A stretch of DNA of 64,000 nt, taken from NCBI GenBank assembly GCA_011033025.1, contig WFMF01000418.1, positions 62,001 to 126,000 of the forward strand, given 5' to 3'. The notes beneath the pieces were generated by a model. It had not been told where the DNA came from, made no database searches, and saw only the letters and a list, made by a program, of their open reading frames with translations. Shown piece by piece: positions 54,601 through 63,730 of the stretch. Position numbers and translations under genes: made by a program. The DNA is from Beroe forskalii. Taxonomy: Eukaryota > Ctenophora > Nuda > Beroida > Beroidae. Within the stretch, counting starts at the first letter, position 1, and every line of letters begins with the position of its first letter.

Positions 54601-57600
54601 TTCTTCTTCTAAAACACCATGACAAGCCACTCCTAAAAACAGCTGTGAGCTGATGTACTCACAATCGCAACAATACAGTTGAGGAATGTTATGACGAAAG
54701 AAGTATTGATAATGTTATGCAGTTAATGCAATAGATATTCTAAAATATTCGCTTAAAATAACTAAATAAATAAGATCATACGTTCATAAAAGAACACGTC
54801 ACTGATCTTAAATGTTTATTAATTTTAATCAGAAATTTTAGGATCTCGAAACTTCAATGTTTTCGTGATGTGACGAAGAAATTGGCAAATTGGTCGGAAA
54901 TGGGTTCACATGCCTGCTTTTTTCGTGATTTTTCAAAACAATATCACGGTTATCACATTCAATCAACTTTAAGTTTTATTTGTGGATTTATACCTATATA
55001 GGTGTACCCATATTGTACCTATATTGAATTATTGTATTTGTATTATCTTATCATGTGAAAACTTGTTTAATGCTGGTTACCTAGTTTAAAAATAATACCA
55101 CTCCGGTCTTTGATGATAAACCATTAACGGGATAAATAACGCTAAATGTACTATTATATTGCTATTGAGCTATAGTGCTATGCAGGAGGGGGCATTTTAA
55201 AGTCGGAATTTGCCTCATGCACATTTCTCATGCACATTTTATAACCAATGATACATTTTCAAATTTCATCAAGTTACATCCATTTTAATTCACCATGATT
55301 CTCATGGCCATTCTGATCTGCTGTTCTTCGTATTTTATTATTTTAAACCAAATGGAAAAGTCTAACTTACTTTTTGCTACTACTAAAATTCTTCATCCTC
55401 ATTTAGTAAGATTTACAGGTTTAAAATGAATAAAATGATTCAACAATTCTATTTTCCCCTCCCCGACTCAACAACGGGACCATTAAACCCGGGAACCGCA
55501 CGGGCTAGGACTCTAGGAGTAGGAGAAACACTCGCTAACTACACGAAGGATCTGGGATATTCCACCCTCTTGGTGGACAAGTGGCATGTCGGGTATTGCT
55601 CGTGGGCACTGACACCCAGAGGGGGTTTGGCTCTTCGCACGGGTTTCACAGAAGATGATGACCGTAAAACCTTGCTGGCGATGGTCTCTGCAATGGACGA
55701 TACTGTTAAGGTTTTGATACCAGCTCTGAGGGATTCTGGAATGTGGTAAAACGGAAAACACAGTTTTTGTCTTCTTCAGTGACAACGGTGGGCCTTTAGG
55801 GGCCGGTCACGACAAGTTAACTACCCCCTACGTGGAGAAAAGTAGGTACTCTTACTGAATTACTAGGAAGGTGAGAGCCGCTGTAAGGTTCACATGTGCC
55901 GAGCCAGACCTTGGTTGCCCGACCCTTGGCGTTACCCGGGGTGCACCTGCGAAGCAAAGCTTCCCGGAGGTTAGGAACAGGACTTCGCTGGCTGCCCCAG
56001 TTGCTCGAAAGCCCCAGAGACAAGACCACCTATGTACCGCACATGTCCACAAGACCCCCAACCAAGGACATTGTCTAAACGTCTGGTAACCCTGGTCAGT
56101 GGAACTGGTATATGGCAAGTTCCTCGATAGTATAATGCCAACAAAGAGTTACAGATTTTCTGGGACTAAATTGTCAAAAATCAATGTTCCGTTACATTGG
56201 ATTCTTGTGTGTGGTAGATGCCGATCCAGATGAAATTACCAGAATTGCTTGTGAATTACATGATCGGATTACATGTTCTCATTCAACATTCCCTTTGTAC
56301 ACACATACACAGTATCTACCGACGCAATACTAAGAAATTTATGTTTTTCAAGATTCATATCTTACACTGAACCGACACCGTACACACTACCCTCTACACA
56401 CAGTGTATCATAGGCGGTTCATAGAACCACTGGCATTGATCATTATTGGTTAAAAGCAATCAATAACGAAATAGGTCCATTTTTTGCGCGGTTCGTGCCT
56501 ATCAATTCTGATCTGTTAATTATTTAAAGGTCAAAATATACCAAAGTGAAGGGGACCGGAAACAGGAAATGGGGACTGCAGATTTTTGGATTTTCGAATA
56601 AGATTGCAATAGTGAATAGAGGCCTATCTATTTGCAGTCTGATTCCATGATCATAGTGAAACGCAGCCTGTTATATCAAAATAGACAGAACATCAATTAT
56701 GGTGAAGCCCAGAAACGTTTCGAGCACTTCGTGCCGCTAGGAACGTCGGACACCACCATAAAACCATTGATATAATGACCAATAAAATCCTCATATCAGT
56801 GTGGCTTCAGCACTGTGTAAAACTGCAATCATCATTCATAAGAATCTAATAAATAGCTGACGTTCATCAGCACAATTTTAAACACAACTTTCTTACTGCA
56901 ACATGCATCATTGCATCGGCTATTTTATCAATCAGCAACTTTAAGGGCCAAAGTGAACTATCAAATTTTATGCTGATACAATTACCTACGGTTTAATAAC
57001 ATTATAATGTTGATTCAAAAATACTATGCTTTATGGTTCATAGTAGCGGGATGTCTTTCTAAACGTCTTACTAAACATCTGACTGCCGAATGACTTTTTA
57101 ACAAATGTCCCTAAAACTTAACGTTGTCAGCACAAAATTTGCTATCATTGTTGATTACCCAATTAGTCTGTGCAAGACCTTATAATGTCCATTGTCCAGG
57201 CTTACTGCGACATGGAGAGTGACGGCGGTGGGTACACCTACTATCTGGTGCAGAAGAACAACTTCGTCACTACGGCAGACAACATCCCCAAGTTCTGCCT
57301 TGACTTCCTCCCTGTCGACATCGTGTCCCCGGTCCAGGTTGGTTTGTTATGTTGAGAGAAAACTTGGTTTGTAGAGGTGTATCCCGCTGAAAATTGATTA
57401 AACTTAATTTTTACTCCATTACTCGTGTCATGGTACTACGAAGAATATCACTTTTCGGATAACTTGATAACTTGCAGTCTATCAAAGGTTGAATAATTAG
57501 CGTTTTCGGCATAAAGCAATAGCAACTTATACAAACCCAGGTGGTAGAGCTGATGAGGATCGTGAGAGAGGAAGTGCAGAACCTGCAGCAGGGAGTGGTA

Positions 57601-60600
57601 CCCATTGCAGTGTATGGGGATGGTGCCTACAGATCCCTTCATTCCAGGTAGTGCGAGGTTGTAGTCTGAAGTTTGTAGAAAGTTATGGTGGGGTATCGTG
57701 TAGAAAATCCACAGATAAGAGTTTGCTAGTTCCTTATCTAAACTTTTGCTATCTTTGATAGCAAATGCACTGATCGAGATGATCAAAGAAACCTTGATCG
57801 TGCTAATTATCATACTGCAAGATAAATTTAATAAGTCAATAGTGAATGTACCTAATCACAACCCCAGCCGTGACATCTCGGGCATCCTGCTGTCCCTGGA
57901 GTTCGACTACCACGTGTCACTCCTCCACACCTCGAGTGGGCTGCCCATGAGGGGGGACATGGTGGGGATATCAGAGGAGGGACTGAGGATCTTCAAACCG
58001 CGGAGTGAGAAGATAGTGGCGGTGGTGTGCGGAGTCAACAACAAACAAGGTACCATAGTCACAAGGTACTATAGTCACAAGGTACCACTCACAGCTCTCA
58101 CAAGTCACAGCTCTGTAGTCTCGCAAGTTACACCTGAGGGACTGGTGAGGACGTATTATTAGCTTACCAAATACCAACAGCTCGCCGTAAATCAACCAAT
58201 CGGCGTGCAGTACCAGTGAGATCGTGTGCGGTGATTGGTTCAGCCAGAACGCGCTGTGGAGTGTGGATAACTAATATTCCGTCACTCCGTCAGTACAAGT
58301 GGAGAAGTGGTTATGCTTATTGCTCACCGTTTAGTTCTTGTGAACTTGGCAATAGTGCTCGGATACACCTGAGTGAAGGTTTCAAGCAGGAGGGAGCTGA
58401 GAGTTTCAGCTCACTCCTGGAATCATAGGTGCCCCTGAGTGAAGATTTCGTTAATGAATTCTTCATTTTCCTAATTCTTTGTTTTCATGGAGGTCCTCCG
58501 TTTCAGCTCCACCTGAGAAGTACACGGTTTCCTACCACTCCCTCTCGGACCACACCCCCAGCAACGCTCTACAACACACGCTGGTGCGAGCAGCTGAGGT
58601 GACACAGGCCACTATCTGTGTCTGGCTTAGCACAACAAGTCATAAACAGGTTAAATCTTTTTACAATCACAAGGTTTTTGAAAGCTTCTGATTACAATTA
58701 TCTCGTATCCAAAGTGTGTTTCTCAACACAACCCCAGATTATTTCGTTTAAGCTTCAATCTCTTGAGGTTAAAACTTTCTCAGAATGACCAATATAATGG
58801 TGATTTGATGGTCAATAAAAAGTAGTGCAAAGACTGGATTAATCAAGTTTTTCCTTCATTGTTATTCCTGATTTATATTTTCCTCATTTATTCCATTAAC
58901 TCATTAAATTTGCTGCAATGATTGTAAGCCAAATATAAATTTTGAGTTTAATTTTCAGAATGTGGTGTTCAGTTTACGAGGTGATGAGGTAGAATTGAGG
59001 CTGGTCCTGGAACCGGAAAACGACCATGTCCTTTTACATGGACACACTTCTGCCGGAATTGGTATGTTGAGTCATTTATTCTGGAATGATACATCATTAT
59101 TACATAGATAATTATATAATTCATTTCATTGATAATAATATGAAGCTTAAAATAGCGAAATCATGATTATTTTAAGATTCAACTGCTATTGAAGGGATTG
59201 GACTATTGGAGTCAGGTTTAGCGGGATTTTGATTTGACTGTTTCAAATCCAAATATTACATAAGTACTTACATGTTTGCATGTCTATCCATAATGTTCTT
59301 CAGACCATTGCCCTTTTTTGAAAATATCTTTGGTAAGAAGGGGCGGTTGTAATTCATTTGCAAAGTTGTTATTTTAGTTATTATATTATGAAAATTTTGC
59401 TGCTGTGATTTTGTGTAGGTTTGATAAAGCATACGATTCGTTTAAAAGATTTCTTGAACCTACTTGGACATTGTATCTTGTTGCATTGTTCTTGCTCTAT
59501 CGCCTGTCCGTCACAATCCTGTCCACCGTTATAAGGCCCGTCACACTGCCTGTTTCTCTTCTTCATCCCACCCCCGCATGTTACACTGCATTCCGTCCAG
59601 TCTTCCCAATCCTCCCAAACACCGTCAACTGAAATGGAATATTACTGTGTTGGTATCAATTCATCAATTGGCAAACGCAAGGAAACATTTCCACTTCACA
59701 AGGAGTATTGATACAACTTATATCGTAATAGTAGTGGCAACTGGCTATGTGCCGAACCCGGTGAGCTCAGTGGAGATCCTTGCTGTACGGCATGTAATTG
59801 ATAAACAAGGAATCGAAACTGAGGGACTCCGAAGAGGCCATTGCTATTGCAACACAATATGTGATAATAACTTAGATTCCGATTCAGCATTCCTATATGG
59901 ACATTGGACAACACGCATCATTTTTTGACTGTTCATTGTTTCCGTTTTCTCTTCTAATTCCATCAGCAGTATATTGACCAAAGACAGGAATCAAAAGACA
60001 TCAATTGAAAAGGTATCATCAAATTACTGCAATACCGAATTTCACGAATACAAGTCACCTACCTGGACAAGGTTGAAGGTTGCATTGTTCTTGCTCTGAC
60101 GCCTGTCCGTCACAATCCTGTCCACCGTAATAAGGCCCGTCACACTGCCTGTTTCTCTCCTTCATCCCACCCCCGCATGTTACACTGCATTCCGTCCAGC
60201 CTTCCCAATCCTCCCAAACACCGTCAACTGAAATAATACAGTACATGTTTCAATATGCCTGAATGGAGTATTGGACAACTCGCATCTTTTTCAAATGTTT
60301 CAATCTCCACTTGTAATACCAATGCGTTCTAAAGCTTCAGCAATGAACTCACTGGCTCTGCAGATAGACACGGGTACTCCGTCATCAAAAGAAACCAACG
60401 CACCATCTTTTAGATCTTCATACCAATCATCTTGACTTACGCCGTCCACCATCACACGTAGCTGAGACAGGAAGTAGCCAATTCCAAATAACTTCAGATC
60501 GTGAATTGTTTGAAAGAAATCCAATCAGTAATATGTTAAGGTGTTTGTAATGTCTGATATAGATTGCAACTATTGAAGTCAATGGAAGTTTAATTTTAAA

Positions 60601-63600
60601 CTTACGAGTACGGCATGGTAATTGTCCCATTCAAGGAGGTATTTGCCATCGATTAAGTGTTACAGCTGTTGGAATAGACTAATCAGCTGATGTAAGCACT
60701 CCTACCTGTGCGATTTCACCCCCGTCTGTCCCACTATTCCTCACTACAGTGCACCTGTAGTCTCCGATATCCTCTGAACTTGTCACGCGACATGTGACTG
60801 TTTCGTATGCAGCGAAGTTTCCAGGGCACTGGTTCTCATTTGTTACTGAGAGCGAGCCTCGTATTCTGACGAACATGTCGTCTGCTGTGCCGTAGTCTGC
60901 ACGTCCATCTCCAGCCATTGTTATTGTGATCTGGTAGTCAACTGAAATCATTAAACCAGTAACAGATGTCATACTATAAGACTATAAGAGTATAGCTTGT
61001 GAGAAATTTAATAAGATACATAGTTTGTTGATTCAGTGAATTAGACATGGTAAATTCTGGCAATCTAACCTGCATCACCAGCATTGGGCAATAGGACTAA
61101 TAACACCATATGCAATCCCAAGGGGTAACTGTAGTACATCTTTCTCCCGTTCTGTTCTACGTCCCAATAAACTGCTAAAGAACTAAGGATGGCATTGCGT
61201 GTTATGATAAGGTTCGAACTATGAAAAACTGCCTCTGCTCCTTTCCTCAACCCCTCTACCCTGGAAATAGGATTTTCATCTCAAATTTTGACTTCTGCCA
61301 GATCCCAATTTCCCCCCCCCCCTATATTTTTTCACTCCCCCTCCTATTCCAGTCCCACCAGAATCATTGAAATTGGGGCAATCCCCCACCTACCTCATCT
61401 GGCCCAAAATCTTTATACCCCCCTCATACGAAATGCAACAATAAACTCAGATAATGTCAAGCTGTTGTTATAATCCTCCTAAGAACCATCTCACCCAAGA
61501 GACTGATACGATTGTATGTTCAAAAATATGCGGTTGAACAAAATCGGTTCAACATAGTAACCTATGATAATTACGACAACTTGAATCTTGATCTGTTGAT
61601 CTGTTCATTCGCCTGATATACTCCAGGAGCTCTCTCTAGGTTCATTAAGTTATGCAAAGCCGGGATTAGAAAATTACCCAACTTAAAAAGGCAGATGTCT
61701 CCGTGTATCTCTGGTGAACAATGGAGAAAAACGAGAGATAGAGGATATAATTTACATATATCACCGCAAGATTCTGATTTCAAACCACTTATTCAAATGG
61801 AACGGGCGGAGTTAAGGGTGGTTAGTATTACTATAAACCATAGTAATCATAGTTTATAGTATGATTAATCAAATGGTGGAGTCTTGGTGCTCATATTAAA
61901 TCGGAATTTAGGTATTTCAGCGCCCTGTGTATTTATCTAAATACCTAAATAAGCTAATAAGTAACACGTGGTAACTATGAGCTATTATAATAATATGAGC
62001 TATTATATGGAGGGACTCTATCTCTTTTGAGATCTGAAGTGAATCTGAAATCTCTCCCTTTTTCCAGATTTAGGAGTAGCTGACGGAGGGCCACATCGGC
62101 TGTGTCTGGTCTTAGACCTGCCACACTACGAAGTGTTTGTGGATGGACGGAGCAAGGCGTCCCAGAGTCTCTCTGGTGTGACTTCTCTACCCTTCAGTGG
62201 GGTTTTCTACATAGGTGAGAAATCTACAGCCCTCAGGAAGAAACACCACTCTCTCCACCAGGCACCATTTAATGGTGCCTGGTGGAGAGAGTGGGGGAGA
62301 GTGATATTATACTATATCCTCCTGCCCCTCTGCCATGTGACATTCATGTCGTTATGTCACGTGATAAGACGATCAGCCTTTGATAATGCGTAATAGGGAA
62401 TAGGAATGTTTGAGTGGGTATTATGTGAGAATAGGGAGTGTGGGAGCGAGTAGCATGGGAATGGGAAGTATTCCTGTCCTTCCACACACACCATTTCAAC
62501 ACGAGCCAAGCCAACACGAGATTGCGAGATGAGATCACAGAGCTTATAATCCACGGAATGAAACAAAATATCATTCTCCAATGTACAATAGCTTTTCAGC
62601 GTTCAGGCTAATGCTCAGAGTAAAACTTACCATCCCGACTATAAGCATTATTTTAAGTCGCGTAGTACTATAAAAGCGAACCTGAGTGACGACATTACTA
62701 TGGCATAAATGTGGGAATAAATTTTATATGGGAATAGGGAATATGGAAGTGAGTTTCATATACGAAAAGGGAATTTAGGAGCGAGAATTATTGGAATAGG
62801 GAATGTGGGAGCGATTAGAATGGGGAATGGGGAAGAACTCTTCTACAATCTACTGCCACCCTCTCCTCCATACTCCTATCGATATCCCATTATTCACTGA
62901 CTCACTACGATAAAGAATTTTCAACAACAATCTAACAATGATAAAAGATAAACATAGTCCGACCTCTACAGTTAATGCTACACAGAATAAACCAACTGGA
63001 AACGAGAAGACCTATCTGACCCTCTCGGAGCCGATCTAACATACCACGAGATAGTGAGATGAGATCACGAAGTTCATAATCCACAGAATGAAACAAAATA
63101 TCATTCCCCAATGTACAATAGCTTTTCAGCGTTCAGGCTAATGCTCAGAGTAAAACTTATTGCCGGATTATGTCGCGTTACGGTAAAAGCGAATGTATCT
63201 GGCACGTTGCATTTTTACTTTTTAGGTAACCCTGATCAGTACTTCAGCTTTATTTGGCAGTTGCTCATCAGTATAAAATGTTTCCAGGATTCGACCCTTC
63301 TCTAGACAGACAAAGTGATTTTATTGGAAACATTTACAGCCTAGACATGTGGGATAGCGTTATTACTCAGGTTCGTTGTGTGTATGTTGGTGTATTATTC
63401 AAATTATGTTTGTGCAGAATATTCAACTATTCAAGTAATGTTCGGCTCATGTGATCGTATAGCCTCGCATGTATAAATAAAGTAGACAAACAGATATTTC
63501 CCTATTTTCTCTTTAATTATTATCTTTTGGCACATTTCAGTCGTTGGTCGGACAGACACCTCACCCTCTTTATCGACCTGGTAACATTGTTAGATGGAGT

Positions 63601-63652
63601 GATTTCTACAGCGAATCAGCCGTTGGGGTCACGTCTACTTCCCAGCTTTTCG
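41942..63652 (+). CDS. Large mosaic gene: two C-type lectin domains, partial fibrinogen-like domain and pentraxin domain (incomplete at both ends)
   Basis: Fourteen exons were placed by codon and splice consensus: 41942-42131, 42454-42626, 44172-44304, 51136-51371, 51745-51836, 57200-57337, 57541-57647, 57868-58049, 58507-58649, 58959-59061, 62068-62214, 63288-63370, 63541-63652 and onward. Each donor phase matches the next acceptor, which is strong support for one transcript. Domain order is CTLD1, CTLD2, the N-terminal part of a fibrinogen-related domain, an unassigned segment of about 95 residues, then a pentraxin/LamG-type fold. Such mosaics are extracellular, for pattern recognition, adhesion or matrix. 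No signal peptide or transmembrane segment lies in this part, so 5' and 3' exons are missing or outside. It could be secreted, or the ectodomain of a polycystin-like or adhesion-receptor-like protein. Introns hold two antisense genes, a sulfatase remnant, MITEs and a 2.8-kb minisatellite. Confidence 0.75.
42866..43048. mobile_element. MITE family 3, copy 1
   Basis: The ends pair as GATCAGATTGCAGCACTTCT against AGAAGTGCTGTGACTTGATC, with GTGGTTTGTA mirrored by TACAAACCAC. Related single ends occur near 47696-47745 and 54417-54455. Confidence 0.6.
43433..43671. mobile_element. MITE family 3, copy 2
   Basis: CTGATCAGATTACAGCACTC at the left and AGTGCTGTACTCTGATCAGT at the right are inverted, with the same GTAGTTTGTA/CGAACCACAGTAC inner arms as copy 1. 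Confidence 0.6.
44172..51371 (+). CDS. CTLD2 exons of the lectin mosaic gene
   Basis: Exons 44172-44304 and 51136-51371. The first encodes LSTEPATYSEAESLCRDRGY and VTSITDQAELDRV. The second encodes EGGVRSGWVSLYWSETNSDW, RWSDGTPYNAG and the closing APYVCKYT. The codon split AG|G joins them. The pattern W-V-x-L, WSDGTP and C near the end is a standard CTLD; no clear EPN/QPD calcium site is visible. The second exon's first 50 bases and its acceptor are the last unit of the 48.3-51.2-kb minisatellite. Confidence 0.85.
44604..45202. mobile_element. TA-flanked TIR element, family 2 copy 2
   Basis: The ends CCTTAGTGGTAGAAATTAAG and, from the right reading inwards, CCTTAGTGGTAGAAATTAAG match exactly, with TA at 44602-44603 and 45203-45204. 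The end sequence is similar to that of 39127-39850, so both may belong to one group. It contains repeated TAATTAAG/TATTTAAGGCAG words. An open frame at 44842-45027 may be a transposase scrap but is not recognisable. Confidence 0.75.
45560..46165 (-). other. Antisense exon candidates with conserved promoter-like block, copy 1
   Basis: On the minus strand a 60-base block at about 46138-46200 matches blocks at 53455-53515 and 54200-54245, each ending at a TGATG start codon. Downstream coding-like stretches exist: 45984-45736 (SQIDTLNLTQTEPGANC, ILCTMCQMIQGRTS) after a TTTGCAG acceptor, and EYVKCELCEVKADQC near 45630. A small cysteine-containing protein is conceivable, but the exon chain is not secure. 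Confidence 0.3.
46914..47644. mobile_element. TIR transposon family 1, copy 2 (inverted relative to copy 1)
   Basis: The ends CACTCAGTTTTTTTGATAAG and CTTATAAAAAAAACTGAGTG are flanked by TA (46912-46913 and 47645-47646). The right half read in reverse matches the left half of the 3100-3922 copy over hundreds of bases, including ACATACCGACATACCGTRCA. There is no coding region. Confidence 0.85.
48326..51190 (+). repeat. 68-bp minisatellite, about 42 units, derived from a CTLD exon and its splice acceptor
   Basis: The unit reads GGGAGGGTGGAGTTAGGAGT, GGGTGGGTGGGTCTCTACTG, GAGTGAGACTAACTCTAACA, CTAACCCA. Most units are 67-68 bp; some lose 4-14 bp. The last unit is the real 5' part of the CTLD2 exon: CTAAC branch-point-like sequence, CCCAG acceptor, then codons for GGVRSGWVSLYWSET. 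All upstream units repeat these parts. G-runs on one strand could form quadruplexes. Open frames inside the array are chance products of the repeat. Confidence 0.95.
51745..58049 (+). CDS. Fibrinogen-related segment and unassigned segment of the mosaic gene
   Basis: Exons 51745-51836, 57200-57337, 57541-57647 and 57868-58049. Joined across an intron of about 5.4 kb the first two give RDCKVLRSLDPTLPSS, YYVRPKES and AYCDMESDGGGYTYYLVQ, the usual start of fibrinogen-related domains (C-x-x-L, SG-Y-I-P, YCDMExDGGGWT). The C-terminal half of that domain, with its calcium and ligand sites, is not evident. The next exons (MRIVREEVQNLQQGVVPIAV; ISGILLSLEFDYHVSLLHTS) are not recognised. Confidence 0.7.
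53192..53515 (-). CDS. Antisense first exon with signal peptide, and its CRE-containing promoter (copy 2)
   Basis: The minus-strand frame begins ATG at 53452: a hydrophobic leader (SCLLFVLDLASLLVLIS) and about 65 polar residues ending KTFEQRG before a possible donor (AGAG|GTGTAAG). Length and layout fit a first exon of a small secreted or membrane protein. Immediately upstream lies TGACGTCATTATCAGG (CRE, about 53465-53480) in a block of about 60 bases shared with 46.15 and 54.2 kb. No downstream exons were identified. The family is unknown. Confidence 0.4.
54195..54250 (-). promoter_or_regulatory. Promoter-like block, copy 3
   Basis: Matches the blocks at 46.15 and 53.47 kb: TCATTATGGAGATTTAAAGT, then GG, a short spacer and TGATG on the minus strand. 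The frame after the ATG closes within 13 codons, so this copy looks degenerate. Confidence 0.4.
55480..55857 (+). pseudogene. Arylsulfatase fragment, frameshifted and internally deleted
   Basis: LGVGETLANYTKDLGYSTLL followed by DKWHVG matches the sulfatase stretch 'lp..L...GY.T...GKWHLG'. RKTLLAMVSAMDDTVK and, after a one-base shift, TVFVFFSDNGGPLGAG match the later 'MVSAMDxxVG...TxxxFxSDNGG' block of arylsulfatase B-type enzymes. The N-terminal Cys-x-Pro-x-Arg box that forms formylglycine is absent, and about 100 residues between the two blocks are missing. It lies in an intron of the lectin gene in the same orientation, so it is a dead insertion. Confidence 0.75.
55860..57199. other. Remainder of the intron before 57200
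   Basis: 55870-56090 is GC-richer with overlapping open frames on both strands that resemble nothing known. From 56100 on it is AT-rich intron. Confidence 0.4.
58507..63652 (+). CDS. Pentraxin/LamG-type domain exons of the mosaic gene
   Basis: Exons 58507-58649, 58959-59061, 62068-62214, 63288-63370 and 63541-63652. Reading across them: ATICVWLSTTSHKQ, then NVVFSLRGDEVELRLVL, GGPHRLCLVLDLPHYEVFVD with a following GR, FSGVFYIGFDPSLDRQSDFI, and GNIYSLDMWDSVITQ, then GNIVRWSDF. This follows the pentraxin order: first Cys strand (…CVW), H-x-C strand with the second Cys (HRLCLV), and the F-x-G-x-I-x-x-L-x-M-W-D motif near the C-terminus. Spacing suits a single domain of about 200 residues. The usual calcium-binding residues were not all traced. 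Confidence 0.75.
59464..59628 (-). CDS. TSP1 repeat exon b
   Basis: The 165-nt near-copy of exon a has acceptor CATTTCAG and donor CCAA|GTAGGT. It keeps all six cysteines and the WTECSVTCGGG motif. Flanking intron bases (TTGGACAACACGCATC against TTGGACAACTCGCATC) are also similar to those near exon a, so the duplication extended beyond the exon. Confidence 0.8.
59464..61139 (-). CDS. Antisense gene inside a lectin-gene intron: signal peptide, PLAT/Ig-like exon and two TSP1 repeats
   Basis: All lie in the intron 59062-62067. The first exon 61139-61070 encodes a signal peptide (MYYSYPLGLHMVLLVLLP, NAGDA) with donor CAG|GTTAGA. The second, 60941-60706, encodes VDYQITITMAGDGRADYGTA and two Cys (NQCPG, VTCRV, DYRCTVV) with donor CACAG|GTAGGA; it resembles an LH2/PLAT-like or Ig-like strand set but is not secure. 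Coding-like pieces follow at 60650-60606 (DGKYLLEWDNYHAVL) and 60461-60300 (VSFDDGVPVSICRASEFIAE). Exons 60227-60063 and 59628-59464, each 165 nt, encode near-identical thrombospondin type 1 repeats (WTECSVTCGGGMKERNRQC ... GPYYGGQDCDG ... EQCNLQPCP) with the W, CSVTCGGG and six Cys of the family. TSP1 proteins are extracellular, for matrix or complement-like roles. The link between the middle pieces and the TSP1 exons is uncertain. Confidence 0.6.
60063..60227 (-). CDS. TSP1 repeat exon a
   Basis: The 165-nt exon has acceptor TTATTTCAG and donor CCAG|GTAGGT and encodes a full thrombospondin type 1 repeat with six cysteines. It differs from exon b by only a few residues. Confidence 0.8.
61140..62067. 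other. Remainder of the 3-kb intron
   Basis: AT-rich with a C-rich run near 61311-61345 and an inverted ATAGTAATCATAGTTTATAG-type repeat near 61830-61862. No exon was recognised. Confidence 0.4.
62215..63287. other. Intron with a duplicated segment and a hairpin
   Basis: CTCTCCACCAGGCACCATTT and AATGGTGCCTGGTGGAGAG (62253-62291) form a near-perfect hairpin. The segment GAATGAAACAAAATATCATT ... TTTTCAGCGTTCAGGCTAAT occurs at 62557-62612 and again at 63085-63140, a direct repeat about 529 bp apart. The stretch between has GGGAATAGGGAATRTGGGAG short repeats. Confidence 0.6.
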
Positions 63653-63730
63653 GTACGTTTGTCAGTCTGTACAACTCTTGTTTTGTCTATGTCCTTACCT
63701 TAGAGTACCTTAGAGTCCGTTTAGCCGGGA

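Larger units (their letters stand above)
51840..55420. other. First part of the 5.4-kb intron within the fibrinogen-related segment
   Basis: Contains the antisense exon candidate at 53192-53452, promoter-like blocks at 53455-53515 and 54200-54245, and short repeats CATCTCCCTCAAAATTTGTGG near 52990-53070. No further plus-strand exon was recognised. Confidence 0.4.
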
